From the NCBI GenBank assembly GCA_016840315.1, contig JAEOSO010000003.1:1-39263 (forward strand): a stretch of DNA of 39,263 nucleotides, given 5' to 3'. Positions 17,104-27,684 of this stretch are shown here, piece after piece. The notes beneath the pieces are model-generated. The model was not told where the DNA came from. It saw only the letters and a list, made by a program, of their open reading frames with translations, and did no database searches. Both the position numbers and the translations under genes were made by a program. Numbering within the stretch: the first letter of the stretch is position 1; each line of letters starts with the position of its first letter. Source of the DNA: Candidatus Borrarchaeota archaeon. GTDB lineage: Archaea > Asgardarchaeota > Sifarchaeia > Borrarchaeales > Borrarchaeaceae.

Positions 17104-18114
17104 CTAAATTAGTCCAAGGTGGATTTCTCGTCTCTCCTTGTAAGTTTCTGGGTATCCCTCTAATAGAAATAGATACTTAGCCTTAATTTCTGCTTTGATT
17201 TTTTCTAGAGTTTCGATTTCCGCATCTGTAACACCCCAATTAAAAATGCTGTACTCTCGTCCAATTCTATTTAAATCCTTGGTAAAAGCTAGTTCTGAGA
17301 GAAATCGTTGATAATCTGGGGTCTCAGGTTGTGGGAGCACAGGTGTTAGGGGAAGAATGTTAAATAATAATTGGTCTGCAACATCCGATAATTTCATCAC
17401 GTCTTGTCCGAAGTGCTTTTTAGCACCTTCTAAATAATCTGTTTCAGGATCTATATCGACGGCTATAAGGACCTCGATATCTGGATTTGATTCTTTAATT
17501 GAATTTGTGATATTAGAAAGAAATGAAGAAATTTTTTCAACACGCCATTCATACCATTGAGAAAGAACATCGGGATCGCTTAGTAATGTATCAAAAACGA
17601 ATTCTCTCTCTAAGTTTGTAAGCTCTGAAAATTCTTTTCTACATGTTTCACAAAAACAATACTCCTGTCTGGCAAATTGATTGTCCATTAGTATAAGACC
17701 ATTTATTGGAAAGTTCATGATTTCCTTAACCACTGCAATCAGATATTTCCAATAACTTTCCTGAACAGGGCATACGAAAGTACCTACGGGAGCTCTGGTA
17801 ATTCCCGATCTATAAGCACCATATTTTGGATCATGTGCAAAATACTGATCTACAAAGGTTGAAACGATGGCGTACACATCAATATCGATTTCAGATGCAA
17901 TCTGAGTGAAGCTTGGGAAAAATTCAGAATACTTATCGTCGGTTGGCGCGCTCATGCTTCTAAAAAGCGTATATCCTGTATCTCTCTTTGCCATTAAGGC
18001 AATTTTTTCAAGGAACGAGCCATAGCGCGCAAAAAATTCGTCGGAAGTCTCATTAAGCGTATAAGGATCAAGTACGGGAATATGCCCTCTTGTTAATATT
18101 TCACGGAGTTCCAT
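17104..18114 (-). CDS. Putative TIM-barrel glycoside-hydrolase-like protein
   Basis: GLILMDNQFARQEYCFCETCRKEFSEL pattern resembling uncharacterised barrel glycosidase-like proteins; no clear catalytic assignment. Confidence 0.5.
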   Translation of the reverse strand: MELREILTRGHIPVLDPYTLNETSDEFFARYGSFLEKIALMAKRDTGYTLFRSMSAPTDDKYSEFFPSFTQIASEIDIDVYAIVSTFVDQYFAHDPKYGAYRSGITRAPVGTFVCPVQESYWKYLIAVVKEIMNFPINGLILMDNQFARQEYCFCETCRKEFSELTNLEREFVFDTLLSDPDVLSQWYEWRVEKISSFLSNITNSIKESNPDIEVLIAVDIDPETDYLEGAKKHFGQDVMKLSDVADQLLFNILPLTPVLPQPETPDYQRFLSELAFTKDLNRIGREYSIFNWGVTDAEIETLEKIKAEIKAKYLFLLEGYPETYKERREIHLGLI

Positions 18115-18187
18115 AAGATCACCATTAAACTAAAAACAAACTATATGTGAACTATACCTTTCTTAGATTTAACATTTTCCATCTCGA

Positions 18188-20815
18188 TTACATGAAAAGG
18201 TCTAGACGTCGTATACCGATAATAGATCCAAAATCTATATTTAACGCATCAAGCACTTGCACAAAGGTAGATTCTACAGCATTTTTGTATTTCTCTGTAT
18301 CTATCTCATCAATCGAAGCTATTTCTATAGGTTTTACACCGGGTTCTCCCTTTATTTTTACAAACGAAATAATGCTACCGGGCTCGACATCTCTTTCTAA
18401 TAATCTCGCAGCTTTTACATGTTGAGGCGTCGTCTTTTGATAGCTTTTCAAATGGCGAGTCATCTGGACGCGAAATGCCAACTCTTCTAAAGAATATTCT
18501 AAATTCTTCAATTTATCTAAGCATGTCTTTACTATCGTCCGTATCCGATTCCTAGCTGTTTCGAAATCATCTTGAACTTTCACTTCAGAAAGCACATCCA
18601 TCATTTCAAAAAAGGCGTCCTGTAGGAATAAGGGAGTATGACGTTTTTTACCTGTTAGCCCCTTAATATCAACAGAGCCGCTTCCGTACACGCCTAAATA
18701 ATTCTTTTTCCTCTCGGAAAGAGCAACATATCTATAGACCTTGTCAATATCCAAATCAATTTCAAGTGTTTCTTGGCACCATCGCTTTAGATCTTCGATT
18801 TGTGACTCTGAGGGATTTTCTAAGAAAACGCTGTCCGTATCTCCATAGATAACAGAGATGCCCATATTCTTAGCCTTTTCGATAGTTTGTGTGATGATAT
18901 GTCTCCCAAGAGCTGTTGTGCTTTCAGCTACAGGCAGGCAGTATAAGGGGAAGTGTTCTGCGCCGAAGACGCCATAGAATGCATTAATAATGAGTTTTAA
19001 AGCTTGTTGAACCACATAGAAGAGTTCTTGTGTTTCCTTGCCTAATATTCTGTTTTTTGACTGTGGCTTAAACCATTTCAACCTTATGTCTCTTAGAAAC
19101 CCGATAATAAGACCTGCCAGGCCTCTTTGCTTTTTACAAACCCAATGGTCTGTGTCTGGTATGATGTTTTGTTTGCATTCCTCATGTGGACATCTTACGG
19201 TCTCATAACTTAAATTATGGACTTTTATGATGGAAGGATAGAGTGAGGCGAAATCTAGGACTACTACATCAAAATGGACGCCCGGCACAGGATCAATGAC
19301 AATGGCACCCTTGTATTTTTTTCCTTTGATAATGGCCTGCGTTGAGGCCTCTTCCCCTTTTGCCTCCTTAATGTCTTCTGGTCGTGGAATCAAAAATCCC
19401 TTCTTTCTATGTTCATAATAAAATAGATTTTGAATCCATGAGGAAACACCTTGACGTGTGACATCTTCAAGTGGCAAATGGGAAATTCTCATCAACAACA
19501 TTATCAATTTCCAGACAAGGTTCTGACTGTAACGAGTCAGATCTAAGGTAATTTCCCCATCTCTATAACAGTAACTTGCTAAATCTAAAAGAGGTAATTT
19601 CGAAAGAGGCTGCTCTACTTTTATTTTTTCTATGCCCAGCAGCGCTTTGGTTACAGCATTGAGATCTGTAGTTTTATATTTTGCAGAAAACGCATATATT
19701 TGCACAGCCCGGTTATTAAAAAACCTATATAGATCCACATGGAAATTTCTCACTAGAGCTACAAAATCTTTTCTAATAATTATTGGGATTTCATCGCGTC
19801 GAAATCCTAGGTGGTTGAGTGCACGATTATATAAATAGAGTAAATCGAACTTATCGCCATTGTAAGTTAAGATAACAGGAAATTCATCGAAAACCTGAAA
19901 GATTTCCCGGATAAGTTCCTTTTCTTCATTAAAATATTCAATGCTTACACCCTCAAGATTTTCTTGAATTTCTCCACGTTCAAAATCTTTGTTATCTAGA
20001 AGAAGTATTCGTTTTGTTCCATCTGAAGCTACAATGGAAATACATCCAACAGGGAAATTGGCTTGTTCAGGTCGAGGAATGGCATCTACAAAAGGTGAAA
20101 TAACCTCAATATCGATAGCCGCACGCTTTATATCGGGGATAGGTGACAAAAAGAGAGGTAAACCTTCTACTAAAAGTTCTTTCACTTCATTTGGCTCTTC
20201 TTCAAATAATCGGCTTATTTCATCTTTTATTTTTTCTGGTACAGTTGTTACATTCTTAAGTCTCTCATCAGTGACTTCATATAGTAAGCCTGGTGTTAAC
20301 TCTAAATCCGCTATGTAACATTTATGATAAGGTATATTTGCTTCCCATGCTGCTGGTAACAACTCTCGAATAGCCCCGGTTGTCCCGCCTATAGAAAGTG
20401 GATCTTTGGCTATTATCTTTGTCATTTGTGTAGTTCTATCCTGTAAAAGATCTTGCTTTTCAGCAGTTTGTATATCAAGAAATCCTCGATGCCCAGTTAT
20501 TTTCGTATTTTTCTTCAATTCCTCGATAGGAATATTTGAAAAACAATAGGGGTGATGTTCTGAGTTATCGTACCAAAAATGAATTAAATGATCTCTTGGA
20601 TTGTAAAATCGTGCTGCTGCACAGCCCTTTTTTCCATTATATTCAACTGAAAGCAAATAAGCAGCATTCTCAGCCGTAAGAGGTGCTTTAACTTCTACAT
20701 CATTGATTTTTTCCGTTTTTATGATCTCTTCTTCTTTTTTTATGGGCTTTTCTTTCTTTTTACGCGGTTCATGGGTTTCAAAAAACTGATCAAGTGGTAA
20801 TTGTGAAGCCCCCAT
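18188..20815 (-). CDS. Family B DNA polymerase, PolB1/Dpo1 type
   Basis: Exo motifs AIDIEVISP, TYNGDKFDLLYLY, YCYRDGEITLDL; motif A LDFASLYPSI, motif B LKLIINAFYGVFGAE, motif C YGDTDSVF; KKNYLGVY; TPQHVKAARL. Overall similarity to crenarchaeal Dpo1 recognised from memory. Confidence 0.97.
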   Translation of the reverse strand: MGASQLPLDQFFETHEPRKKKEKPIKKEEEIIKTEKINDVEVKAPLTAENAAYLLSVEYNGKKGCAAARFYNPRDHLIHFWYDNSEHHPYCFSNIPIEELKKNTKITGHRGFLDIQTAEKQDLLQDRTTQMTKIIAKDPLSIGGTTGAIRELLPAAWEANIPYHKCYIADLELTPGLLYEVTDERLKNVTTVPEKIKDEISRLFEEEPNEVKELLVEGLPLFLSPIPDIKRAAIDIEVISPFVDAIPRPEQANFPVGCISIVASDGTKRILLLDNKDFERGEIQENLEGVSIEYFNEEKELIREIFQVFDEFPVILTYNGDKFDLLYLYNRALNHLGFRRDEIPIIIRKDFVALVRNFHVDLYRFFNNRAVQIYAFSAKYKTTDLNAVTKALLGIEKIKVEQPLSKLPLLDLASYCYRDGEITLDLTRYSQNLVWKLIMLLMRISHLPLEDVTRQGVSSWIQNLFYYEHRKKGFLIPRPEDIKEAKGEEASTQAIIKGKKYKGAIVIDPVPGVHFDVVVLDFASLYPSIIKVHNLSYETVRCPHEECKQNIIPDTDHWVCKKQRGLAGLIIGFLRDIRLKWFKPQSKNRILGKETQELFYVVQQALKLIINAFYGVFGAEHFPLYCLPVAESTTALGRHIITQTIEKAKNMGISVIYGDTDSVFLENPSESQIEDLKRWCQETLEIDLDIDKVYRYVALSERKKNYLGVYGSGSVDIKGLTGKKRHTPLFLQDAFFEMMDVLSEVKVQDDFETARNRIRTIVKTCLDKLKNLEYSLEELAFRVQMTRHLKSYQKTTPQHVKAARLLERDVEPGSIISFVKIKGEPGVKPIEIASIDEIDTEKYKNAVESTFVQVLDALNIDFGSIIGIRRLDLFM

Positions 20816-20847
20816 GCATTTCTCCTCGGATTATTTCTCCATCTACA

Positions 20848-22005
20848 TTATCCATTTTCATTTGAAACGTCATTTAGTATCCTATCAATTCTATCAATTA
20901 CGCTCTGCCAACTATATCTCTCTGCGTTTTCTAAACTCTTTTTCACTAATTCATTATAAGTTAGTGAATCATCAATAAGTCGTAACATTTCGTTCTTTAG
21001 GGAAATCTCGTTATTTGGTTCAGCAACAACTCCTCCCAATCCGATTGTTTCAGTAATTGCAGTACAATCTGATCCAATAACTGGCGACCCACAGGCTTGA
21101 GCTTCTAAAATTGGCAACCCAAACCCTTCGTAGAGGCTTGGTATGACAAAAATATCACTTGCTGCATAATAACTAGGTAGTTCTTCCTCTGAGACGCGCC
21201 CTGCAAATATCACTATATCCGCTATGTTCAATCTTTTTGCAAGCATCTCAAGGTTTTTTCTTTCTCTTCCACTCCCTACTATAATTATCTTAATTTTTAC
21301 ATCTTTGCGTTCATTTTTTATTAGTTTTATTGTCTTTAAAAGCCATTGCAATCCTTTATGCGCCTCTAAGCGTCCTACGTAAAGAAGGGTCTTAGCATCT
21401 CCGATGTTTAAGCTATTTCTAACATTTTTTCCAGATATAGTAGGATTAAATCGATTCAAGTCGACGCCATGAGGCACCACTTCACTATTCACACCATATC
21501 GTTGTTTTACTTCGCCTCTGATGTATGAACTATGTGTTATAATCCTATCAAATTCTATAAATGAAAGCCAAAATCTGAATAGAGCATCGTACTTTAATAG
21601 CGATAGTTTATCTAAGCCTCTCTTATAAATAGAAAACGTAAGACCATGATGATCAAAAACACAAGGTTTATTATAAAGACGTTTAATGAGAAAGATCAAC
21701 AAAAAATCGATAAACGAGTGTGTTTCTACACAGAATACATCATATTGCTTTAGAAAACTCAATGCGCTTTTAAGATAAGGGATCAAAGAAATTTCATGAA
21801 TTAGGGGCACCCTTGAAAAAACTCTTGAAAATGAGAATATCTTGTAGTTAGGTAGCTTTCTGATTGCCTGAAAATCGATCCATGGGCCTGTAACGAATAC
21901 AGTCACGTTATGACCTTTTTCATCCAAGCCCCATGCAATTTTCTTGATGTAATCTCCCCTGCTATCCGGTGACTTAAAATAATGGGTTAAGAAGGCTATA
22001 TTCAT
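20848..22005 (-). CDS. GT4-family glycosyltransferase
   Basis: VVPHGVDLNRFNP, LLYVGRLEAHKGLQWLLK, IFVIPSLYEGFGLPILEAQACGSPVIGSD. Confidence 0.95.
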   Translation of the reverse strand: MNIAFLTHYFKSPDSRGDYIKKIAWGLDEKGHNVTVFVTGPWIDFQAIRKLPNYKIFSFSRVFSRVPLIHEISLIPYLKSALSFLKQYDVFCVETHSFIDFLLIFLIKRLYNKPCVFDHHGLTFSIYKRGLDKLSLLKYDALFRFWLSFIEFDRIITHSSYIRGEVKQRYGVNSEVVPHGVDLNRFNPTISGKNVRNSLNIGDAKTLLYVGRLEAHKGLQWLLKTIKLIKNERKDVKIKIIIVGSGRERKNLEMLAKRLNIADIVIFAGRVSEEELPSYYAASDIFVIPSLYEGFGLPILEAQACGSPVIGSDCTAITETIGLGGVVAEPNNEISLKNEMLRLIDDSLTYNELVKKSLENAERYSWQSVIDRIDRILNDVSNENG

Positions 22006-22148
22006 GTATTACACCATTATTTTGTAATTAAAGATACTCCCTTCTTTTTTCTATTCTTTATGTAAGTTCAAAGATAGATTTTACAGGTTTACTAAGATAT
22101 CTTCCATCGCTAAAAAATCTTTAAAAACACTTTAGATATCCAGATGGA

Positions 22149-23486
22149 GTGGTGTACTTAGTGAACAAAGTCCTCCAAACCGTGATTGAATTATTTCAGA
22201 AATATAGGAAAGTCATCATTATTGCTTTTCTGGTTTGCTTTTCTATTTTATGTGTCATTTTTTTACAAGAGTCTCTTTTTTTTATCAATAGATTAGTCAT
22301 AATTCCTGCGGAGTATTATAAAATACACGGACCAATTTACTTGATATCCATTTCAATTCTAGTAATTTCACCTATAATCTATGCAATATTGTATAAATAT
22401 GAATTCAAAATTACTTCAATTCAATTTCCTGAACAAATACGATTAGAATATCTTCTAATTCTACATGCGTTCGTCTCCTTTTTTGCTTTGTGGAGAGGAG
22501 GAGATAAATGGGTTGGTCCAGATCTCCCTACTTATTTCTCAACTGTTAATTTTATCGCGCAAGATTTTAATATCATTATATGGAGTTTTTTTAATAATCC
22601 TGAAGGTCTTGATAAATATTTGATTGGAGAACCTTTGGGATATTTTCTGTTAGCAAGTATAGTCGTCATTGGTTTACCGATTCATTTCATTTCAATTATT
22701 TCCATCATTTTTAGTTTAGTAAACCTGAGCATAACTCATAAATTGTTACTTCAACGCTTTGATGAGGCTATCGCATCAACGGGGGCCTTAGTATATGTTT
22801 TTTCATCTGTAATCCTCAAAATAGAAGCTGATCTTCTAAGAACTCTATTTGCTATTACATTTGGCTTGTTGGCGCTATATTTTTGGGAGCGAAAACGAAT
22901 TCTAACTGCAGTTTTCTTTGCTTTATCCTTGGCAACTCACATCGTGACCGCAAGCCTCTTTTTCATCTCATTGCTTTATCTTGCAAAAGAAGAAAAATGT
23001 CTAAAGAAATTTTCTTTAATTGTAGCGGTTGGATTATTACTTTCATTATTGCCTATTTGGCTAATACGTGATCCATATCTTGTTTATTTTATTTCTATCG
23101 GAAGAATTCAAAGATATCTTGCAGCGGGTACTTTTCTTGGTTCTTCTGATCGTCATCCCGCGTTATATCCACTTTGGACGGATGCTATAATTATACCTAC
23201 TGTTAGAATAATTACTTCAATTGGTCTTTTCCTGATCTATTATGCCTTTAATCACTCCAATGTATCTAAAACACACTGGAGTGTTTGGGTTATAGCAACA
23301 ACTCTCCTTGTTATTATAGGTTATATTTTCCCATATTTTCGCCCGATTCGTTGGGCACTCTATTTAGGGTTCGCGTTAATGTTTCTAATCACACCCTCTC
23401 TAAAACAAGAAGACAAGACTCTATTCTTAGTTTTTCTGATAATTTGCTTTGCTGCATTCGCTGCACATCTTCAAGTAGCGTATTAA
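22149..23486 (+). CDS. Multi-pass membrane protein, possible GT-C-like
   Basis: About ten hydrophobic segments; GPDLPTYFSTVNFIAQDF, LATHIVTASLFFISLLYL. Confidence 0.7.
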   Translation: MVYLVNKVLQTVIELFQKYRKVIIIAFLVCFSILCVIFLQESLFFINRLVIIPAEYYKIHGPIYLISISILVISPIIYAILYKYEFKITSIQFPEQIRLEYLLILHAFVSFFALWRGGDKWVGPDLPTYFSTVNFIAQDFNIIIWSFFNNPEGLDKYLIGEPLGYFLLASIVVIGLPIHFISIISIIFSLVNLSITHKLLLQRFDEAIASTGALVYVFSSVILKIEADLLRTLFAITFGLLALYFWERKRILTAVFFALSLATHIVTASLFFISLLYLAKEEKCLKKFSLIVAVGLLLSLLPIWLIRDPYLVYFISIGRIQRYLAAGTFLGSSDRHPALYPLWTDAIIIPTVRIITSIGLFLIYYAFNHSNVSKTHWSVWVIATTLLVIIGYIFPYFRPIRWALYLGFALMFLITPSLKQEDKTLFLVFLIICFAAFAAHLQVAY

Positions 23487-23596
23487 CAGCGGGATAATTA
23501 GCGAAACGTTCAATTGTCTATCTTACAGATTGTATTATAAGAAGGATTATACGGAATTTATAACTTATAATAAGTTTTCCCTTCATTGACGATTGC

Positions 23597-23630
23597 GACG
23601 GAAAGTCCGCTTCCGAAAGATGGGGTAGTT
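23597..23630 (+). mobile_element. Second candidate orphan IS200/IS605-like right-end stem-loop remnant
   Basis: GACGGAAAGTCCGCTTCCGAAAGATGGGGTAGTT; shares GGAA(A)GTCC..TCC..GGGGTAGTT with 4931-4962. No transposase nearby. Confidence 0.3.
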
Positions 23631-23632
23631 CG

Positions 23633-25000
23633 CTAGTTTTTAATCAGATTATAGATGAGTATATCCGGTCCATTTCGCGTTAGTTCATCTATTTTTCTAG
23701 GGAGCGCATATTCCTGAATATCGGCTAAAGGTGATGTAAGTGCTCCAATAGTCTGTGTAAATATGCTAAATCCAAGAAGTAGGTAAAAGAGTATCCAGAA
23801 ATATTTGTTAGATGAAAATTTTTCTAGAGTTTTTCCTAATGGCAATACAAATGATGGAAGAATATCCGTTAAAAATCGTGGACCAAAAGACAATCCACCA
23901 TGCCACCAAGTATATGTTGAATAGAACGACAAAATTACAAGAAATGAAGCAATAAACAAGATGGCTTCTTCTTTATCTGATTTTAAAAAATAGTAAAACC
24001 CAGGAATTGATAAAACTAAAACGGGGGAATATACGAATAGCCCCCTTCCAGGACTAAAAAGAAGGCCATAAATACCGAACAAGGGATTTGTAGAGAAAGT
24101 GGATGATATGGATGTATAATCATAAATTAGATCATAGTAATATCCAGTAATGAATGGATTATCAAAACATATGTAATTATAGAGGAGGAGTAAAAAGACG
24201 GCAGGTAATGTTCCAAAAATGAAAAAAATGAACGCATTTATCCTTTGAGATTTTAATGCTAGATATATTAAAACAGGTATAACTAAGAAAATATTTGAGA
24301 CTCTTACAGTAGTAGCTATACCTATTACGATTCCTGCCAAAAAAAATCTGTTTGTTTTTTCATATTTTGTGGCTAAAATCACTAGATATAAGCCGAAGAA
24401 GTTTAATAACATTGACAAGGATTGAGCGTAGAAAGTTTTTGCATATACCCATGAGATTGTGCCAAACGCAAGAGTTATTGATGTCAAAAGGGCTGAATTA
24501 TCGCTGAATTCTAGTTCATTTAAGAGCTTGTGAAACAAGGTAATAGTAAAAGCTGCAGAAATTGAACTTAGCATAGCCATTGGGATATATGTAATTGTAA
24601 TGTACGACATGCTTATTCCGAAAAAAATTAGGACGTTCCACATGCCTTTTCCAATTAAGAAGAAGGGTATCGCTATAAACGATAAACCTGGTGGCAATGT
24701 GGAGTAATAATGCCCATCGTAATAACCAACGCCCATTTTAGAATCTAGTTTCCAAGGTGTGTACGTTATCATAGCTTGATCTATGTACAGGCTGTGATAA
24801 TCAGTAATTGATACGGTCAATAACCAATAACTAGATTCATCAGGGGCATAATAATGTGCAATTGAAACAGAATAAACTATGAGTGCTAGAAGAAATAATT
24901 TAAATCTTGTTTTGTTATACCAGACTAAATTTAAAACAAAATCTACAATATCATTCAATTTACTGCGAATTGAGAAGGTTCTCACTCTGGATAACACCAT
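23633..25000 (-). CDS. GT-C-like multi-pass membrane glycosyltransferase-type protein
   Basis: DESSYWLLTVSI early acidic motif, many TM segments; paralogous to the truncated ORF at 1-1284. Confidence 0.8.
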   Translation of the reverse strand: MVLSRVRTFSIRSKLNDIVDFVLNLVWYNKTRFKLFLLALIVYSVSIAHYYAPDESSYWLLTVSITDYHSLYIDQAMITYTPWKLDSKMGVGYYDGHYYSTLPPGLSFIAIPFFLIGKGMWNVLIFFGISMSYITITYIPMAMLSSISAAFTITLFHKLLNELEFSDNSALLTSITLAFGTISWVYAKTFYAQSLSMLLNFFGLYLVILATKYEKTNRFFLAGIVIGIATTVRVSNIFLVIPVLIYLALKSQRINAFIFFIFGTLPAVFLLLLYNYICFDNPFITGYYYDLIYDYTSISSTFSTNPLFGIYGLLFSPGRGLFVYSPVLVLSIPGFYYFLKSDKEEAILFIASFLVILSFYSTYTWWHGGLSFGPRFLTDILPSFVLPLGKTLEKFSSNKYFWILFYLLLGFSIFTQTIGALTSPLADIQEYALPRKIDELTRNGPDILIYNLIKN

Positions 25001-25049
25001 AAATTTCTTATGACTTTGTTCTTTCTATTTTGGTAATAGAGGTAGTTTC

Positions 25050-26816
25050 ATGGTTAAACTCTGGCAATCTACCACATTCAGATTATTGTCACTGTTTTGC
25101 ATTTCTGTTTTTATTAGGGTTATTCCCACTCGAAAATGGGTTTATGGAATGGATGAAGCTATGCACTTAATTGAAATCTCTTCTGTATTGACAAAGGATC
25201 TCATGGGTGCAAAACCTGGTTATATCCTCTTATTAACATTCACCATTTCATTACTTGGTAATCAGAATCCTGTATTCATTCGCCTACTAACGATACTTTT
25301 TGCAAGTTTTCTTGTATTTGTCGGTTATTCCTTCGGTAAGAAACTTGGTGGAAATACCGTTGGAATGCTTACTGCAGTTTTTTTGACTTTTCATCATAAA
25401 ATATTTGACCTTTCCTATTGGATTATGACCGATATACCATTTACATTTCTTTCATTTCTTGCCCTTTATCTTATTTTTAGAAATTTTGAAATGTTAATCA
25501 CTTTAAAAAATAATGTAAAATTATCAGTCCTTGCAGGCATTCTTTGTGGACTTTCTTATCTGGTTCGGCAAGTGGGTATCTATCTTATTCTCTTAGCGAT
25601 TATTTCATATTTCATAATTCGGGGTCCATCTTTTTTAAAGAGATTCAAGAATGGAATGATGTTTTCTTCCGGTCTGGCAGTTATGTTAGCGCCATGGTTT
25701 CTTTGGAATTTTATTCATTATGGCGTCCTTGATACTACCGTGAACTTTGTAGACGTCTCCTTTATTTCGAACCTATGGCCTTTGGTGTTTCTAGGTGTTG
25801 GTTTGTGCGGGGTATTCTTGTTAATTTATAGAAAAATTAATTTCCGATCCATCCATCTTAATTTATCCATAATCTTTGCCACTATTATTTATGCACTAAT
25901 ATTATTCCTTTACTTGAATTTTACAGTGAACAATGCTTTCCTTTCGCGATTAATTTTTTATCTTGTTCAAATCCCTGGAATCGCCTTAGGCTTCCATTTA
26001 ATTAATCCTTATGGAGTGAGTTACCTTGCAATTATTATCTCAATAATCACATTTCCAATATTACTCATTGGACTCGTAAAGGCATATGAAATGAACAAAA
26101 CACTTACAATTATCTCTATAATTTCATCCGGGCTTCTAATTCTATTACTAGGTGGAATTATTTTTCAATCTGAGCGATATATGTTCCCTATAGCACCATT
26201 ATTATCCACTTTTTTGATTGTTGGAGTCCTCAAACTTAAAGATATTTTCCTTTCTCTTATCGTCGGGCCTCTCTTATCTCGGCAAGTGTTTCTTATGAAA
26301 TATTTTTCCGCAGTTCCCTTTTCATCCATGCAAATAGTGACAGTATCCTTTCTCATTATTATTCTAATGCCAAACATTGTAGCAGACGGGTTAGCAAATG
26401 AATATTATTTGTCATTCGATGAGATGGTTGTTACATCACCTCTATGGCGGGAATATATCACAGCTGCCCTTTGGTTCAAGGAAAATAGTAATCAACAAGC
26501 AAGAGTTATGACCTTTAAAAACTTTGATTTTGAGTATTATTCTCATAGAACATGTATCGCACCACATCCGCAAATTTACGATGAGTATTATAAGAACTTT
26601 GGAGAACAAGCATATATCACAGAGTTAATGAAAGAAATGCAGAGCCGCAATATTACACATATCGTTTTTGGTCCTTTTGGATACTCAGATCGTCATCTCT
26701 TCTGGATTTCTGATCCTAATGAAGCATCCTCTTATTTAGATGTGATATATCTTGTGGAGTCGCCCAAAGTAATCATTTACGAAATAAAATGGTCCGAATA
26801 CTCTGTTAATGCATAA
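25050..26816 (+). CDS. PMT/ArnT-like GT-C membrane glycosyltransferase
   Basis: YGMDEAMHLIEISSVL luminal acidic motif, YWIMTDIPFTFLSFLALYL, GLSYLVRQVG, multiple TM helices and soluble C-terminus. Confidence 0.82.
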   Translation: MVKLWQSTTFRLLSLFCISVFIRVIPTRKWVYGMDEAMHLIEISSVLTKDLMGAKPGYILLLTFTISLLGNQNPVFIRLLTILFASFLVFVGYSFGKKLGGNTVGMLTAVFLTFHHKIFDLSYWIMTDIPFTFLSFLALYLIFRNFEMLITLKNNVKLSVLAGILCGLSYLVRQVGIYLILLAIISYFIIRGPSFLKRFKNGMMFSSGLAVMLAPWFLWNFIHYGVLDTTVNFVDVSFISNLWPLVFLGVGLCGVFLLIYRKINFRSIHLNLSIIFATIIYALILFLYLNFTVNNAFLSRLIFYLVQIPGIALGFHLINPYGVSYLAIIISIITFPILLIGLVKAYEMNKTLTIISIISSGLLILLLGGIIFQSERYMFPIAPLLSTFLIVGVLKLKDIFLSLIVGPLLSRQVFLMKYFSAVPFSSMQIVTVSFLIIILMPNIVADGLANEYYLSFDEMVVTSPLWREYITAALWFKENSNQQARVMTFKNFDFEYYSHRTCIAPHPQIYDEYYKNFGEQAYITELMKEMQSRNITHIVFGPFGYSDRHLFWISDPNEASSYLDVIYLVESPKVIIYEIKWSEYSVNA

Positions 26817-26851
26817 CTCGGCTAATTTGGAAAACTCTGGAGGAAAAATGA

Positions 26852-27667
26852 GTGCTCCATGAAATAGCAAAAAGAGCTAAAGGATTTTATGAAGAGCAAC
26901 TCAGTTATTTGACAAAAAAATCAATTCAAGAGTATGAAAAAGAAACACTTGATGGTTTGTGGAATTATTTAAGAATTTTTGATCATACTGAGCGGTTTTT
27001 GTGTATCAAATCACTCCTAACTGACCAGTATAACAAAAATACATCTTTTGTGGACGTAGGATGCGGAAGAGGACCTGTAATTTGGCATCATTTGGGATTA
27101 TTTTCAAATTACTTAACTGTAGTAGGACTTGACATTAATCTTGTTATTCTAAAGTGTAATAAGGAATTATTTAGAAAAAAGTATTCTTCGGTTCCAATTG
27201 ATTTCTGTTTATGTGACGCATGCCACCTGCCTTTGAAGGACAACTCAATTGATGTCTCAGTCTGTACTGAAGTGCTTGAACATCTTCCCGAATATATTTC
27301 TGCAATTAAGGAACTTTCTCGAATATCTAAGAAGCAAATCATACCGTCTATTCCGGATGCTGGTATTTCTGGGATTGATTACGAGTTTACCAAATCGGGC
27401 CATCTGCATGTTATAGAGACTTCACAATTAGTTTCTTTTTTAAGAAGAGAGGGATGGATGAAGCAAAAGCATTATCGAATTGGTGTAATATGGCGATTCA
27501 TTGAGAGAAAATTAATAAGACGAATCGAGAAGAACTGGCATAGTTTGGCAGTACAATTAGCAAAAATTATTATAACATTGGAATTGAAATTTGGCCGAAT
27601 CCTTGTAAATCTTCGACTACCACGACAATTTAGCGGTTTTCACATCTTTAAGTTCATAAAGAATTAA
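26852..27667 (+). CDS. SAM-dependent methyltransferase (class I)
   Basis: FVDVGCGRGPVIW, VVGLDIN, CDACHLPLKDNSIDVSVCTEVLEHLPE. GTG start preceded by GGAGG. Confidence 0.9.
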   Translation: MLHEIAKRAKGFYEEQLSYLTKKSIQEYEKETLDGLWNYLRIFDHTERFLCIKSLLTDQYNKNTSFVDVGCGRGPVIWHHLGLFSNYLTVVGLDINLVILKCNKELFRKKYSSVPIDFCLCDACHLPLKDNSIDVSVCTEVLEHLPEYISAIKELSRISKKQIIPSIPDAGISGIDYEFTKSGHLHVIETSQLVSFLRREGWMKQKHYRIGVIWRFIERKLIRRIEKNWHSLAVQLAKIIITLELKFGRILVNLRLPRQFSGFHIFKFIKN

Positions 27668-27684
27668 GACTGGAGTTCAAACTG

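Noticed and set aside
23562-23576. AACTTATAATAAGTT palindrome
   Set aside because: Short, AT-only-rich palindrome in an AT-rich intergenic gap; likely by chance or a simple 3'-end hairpin.
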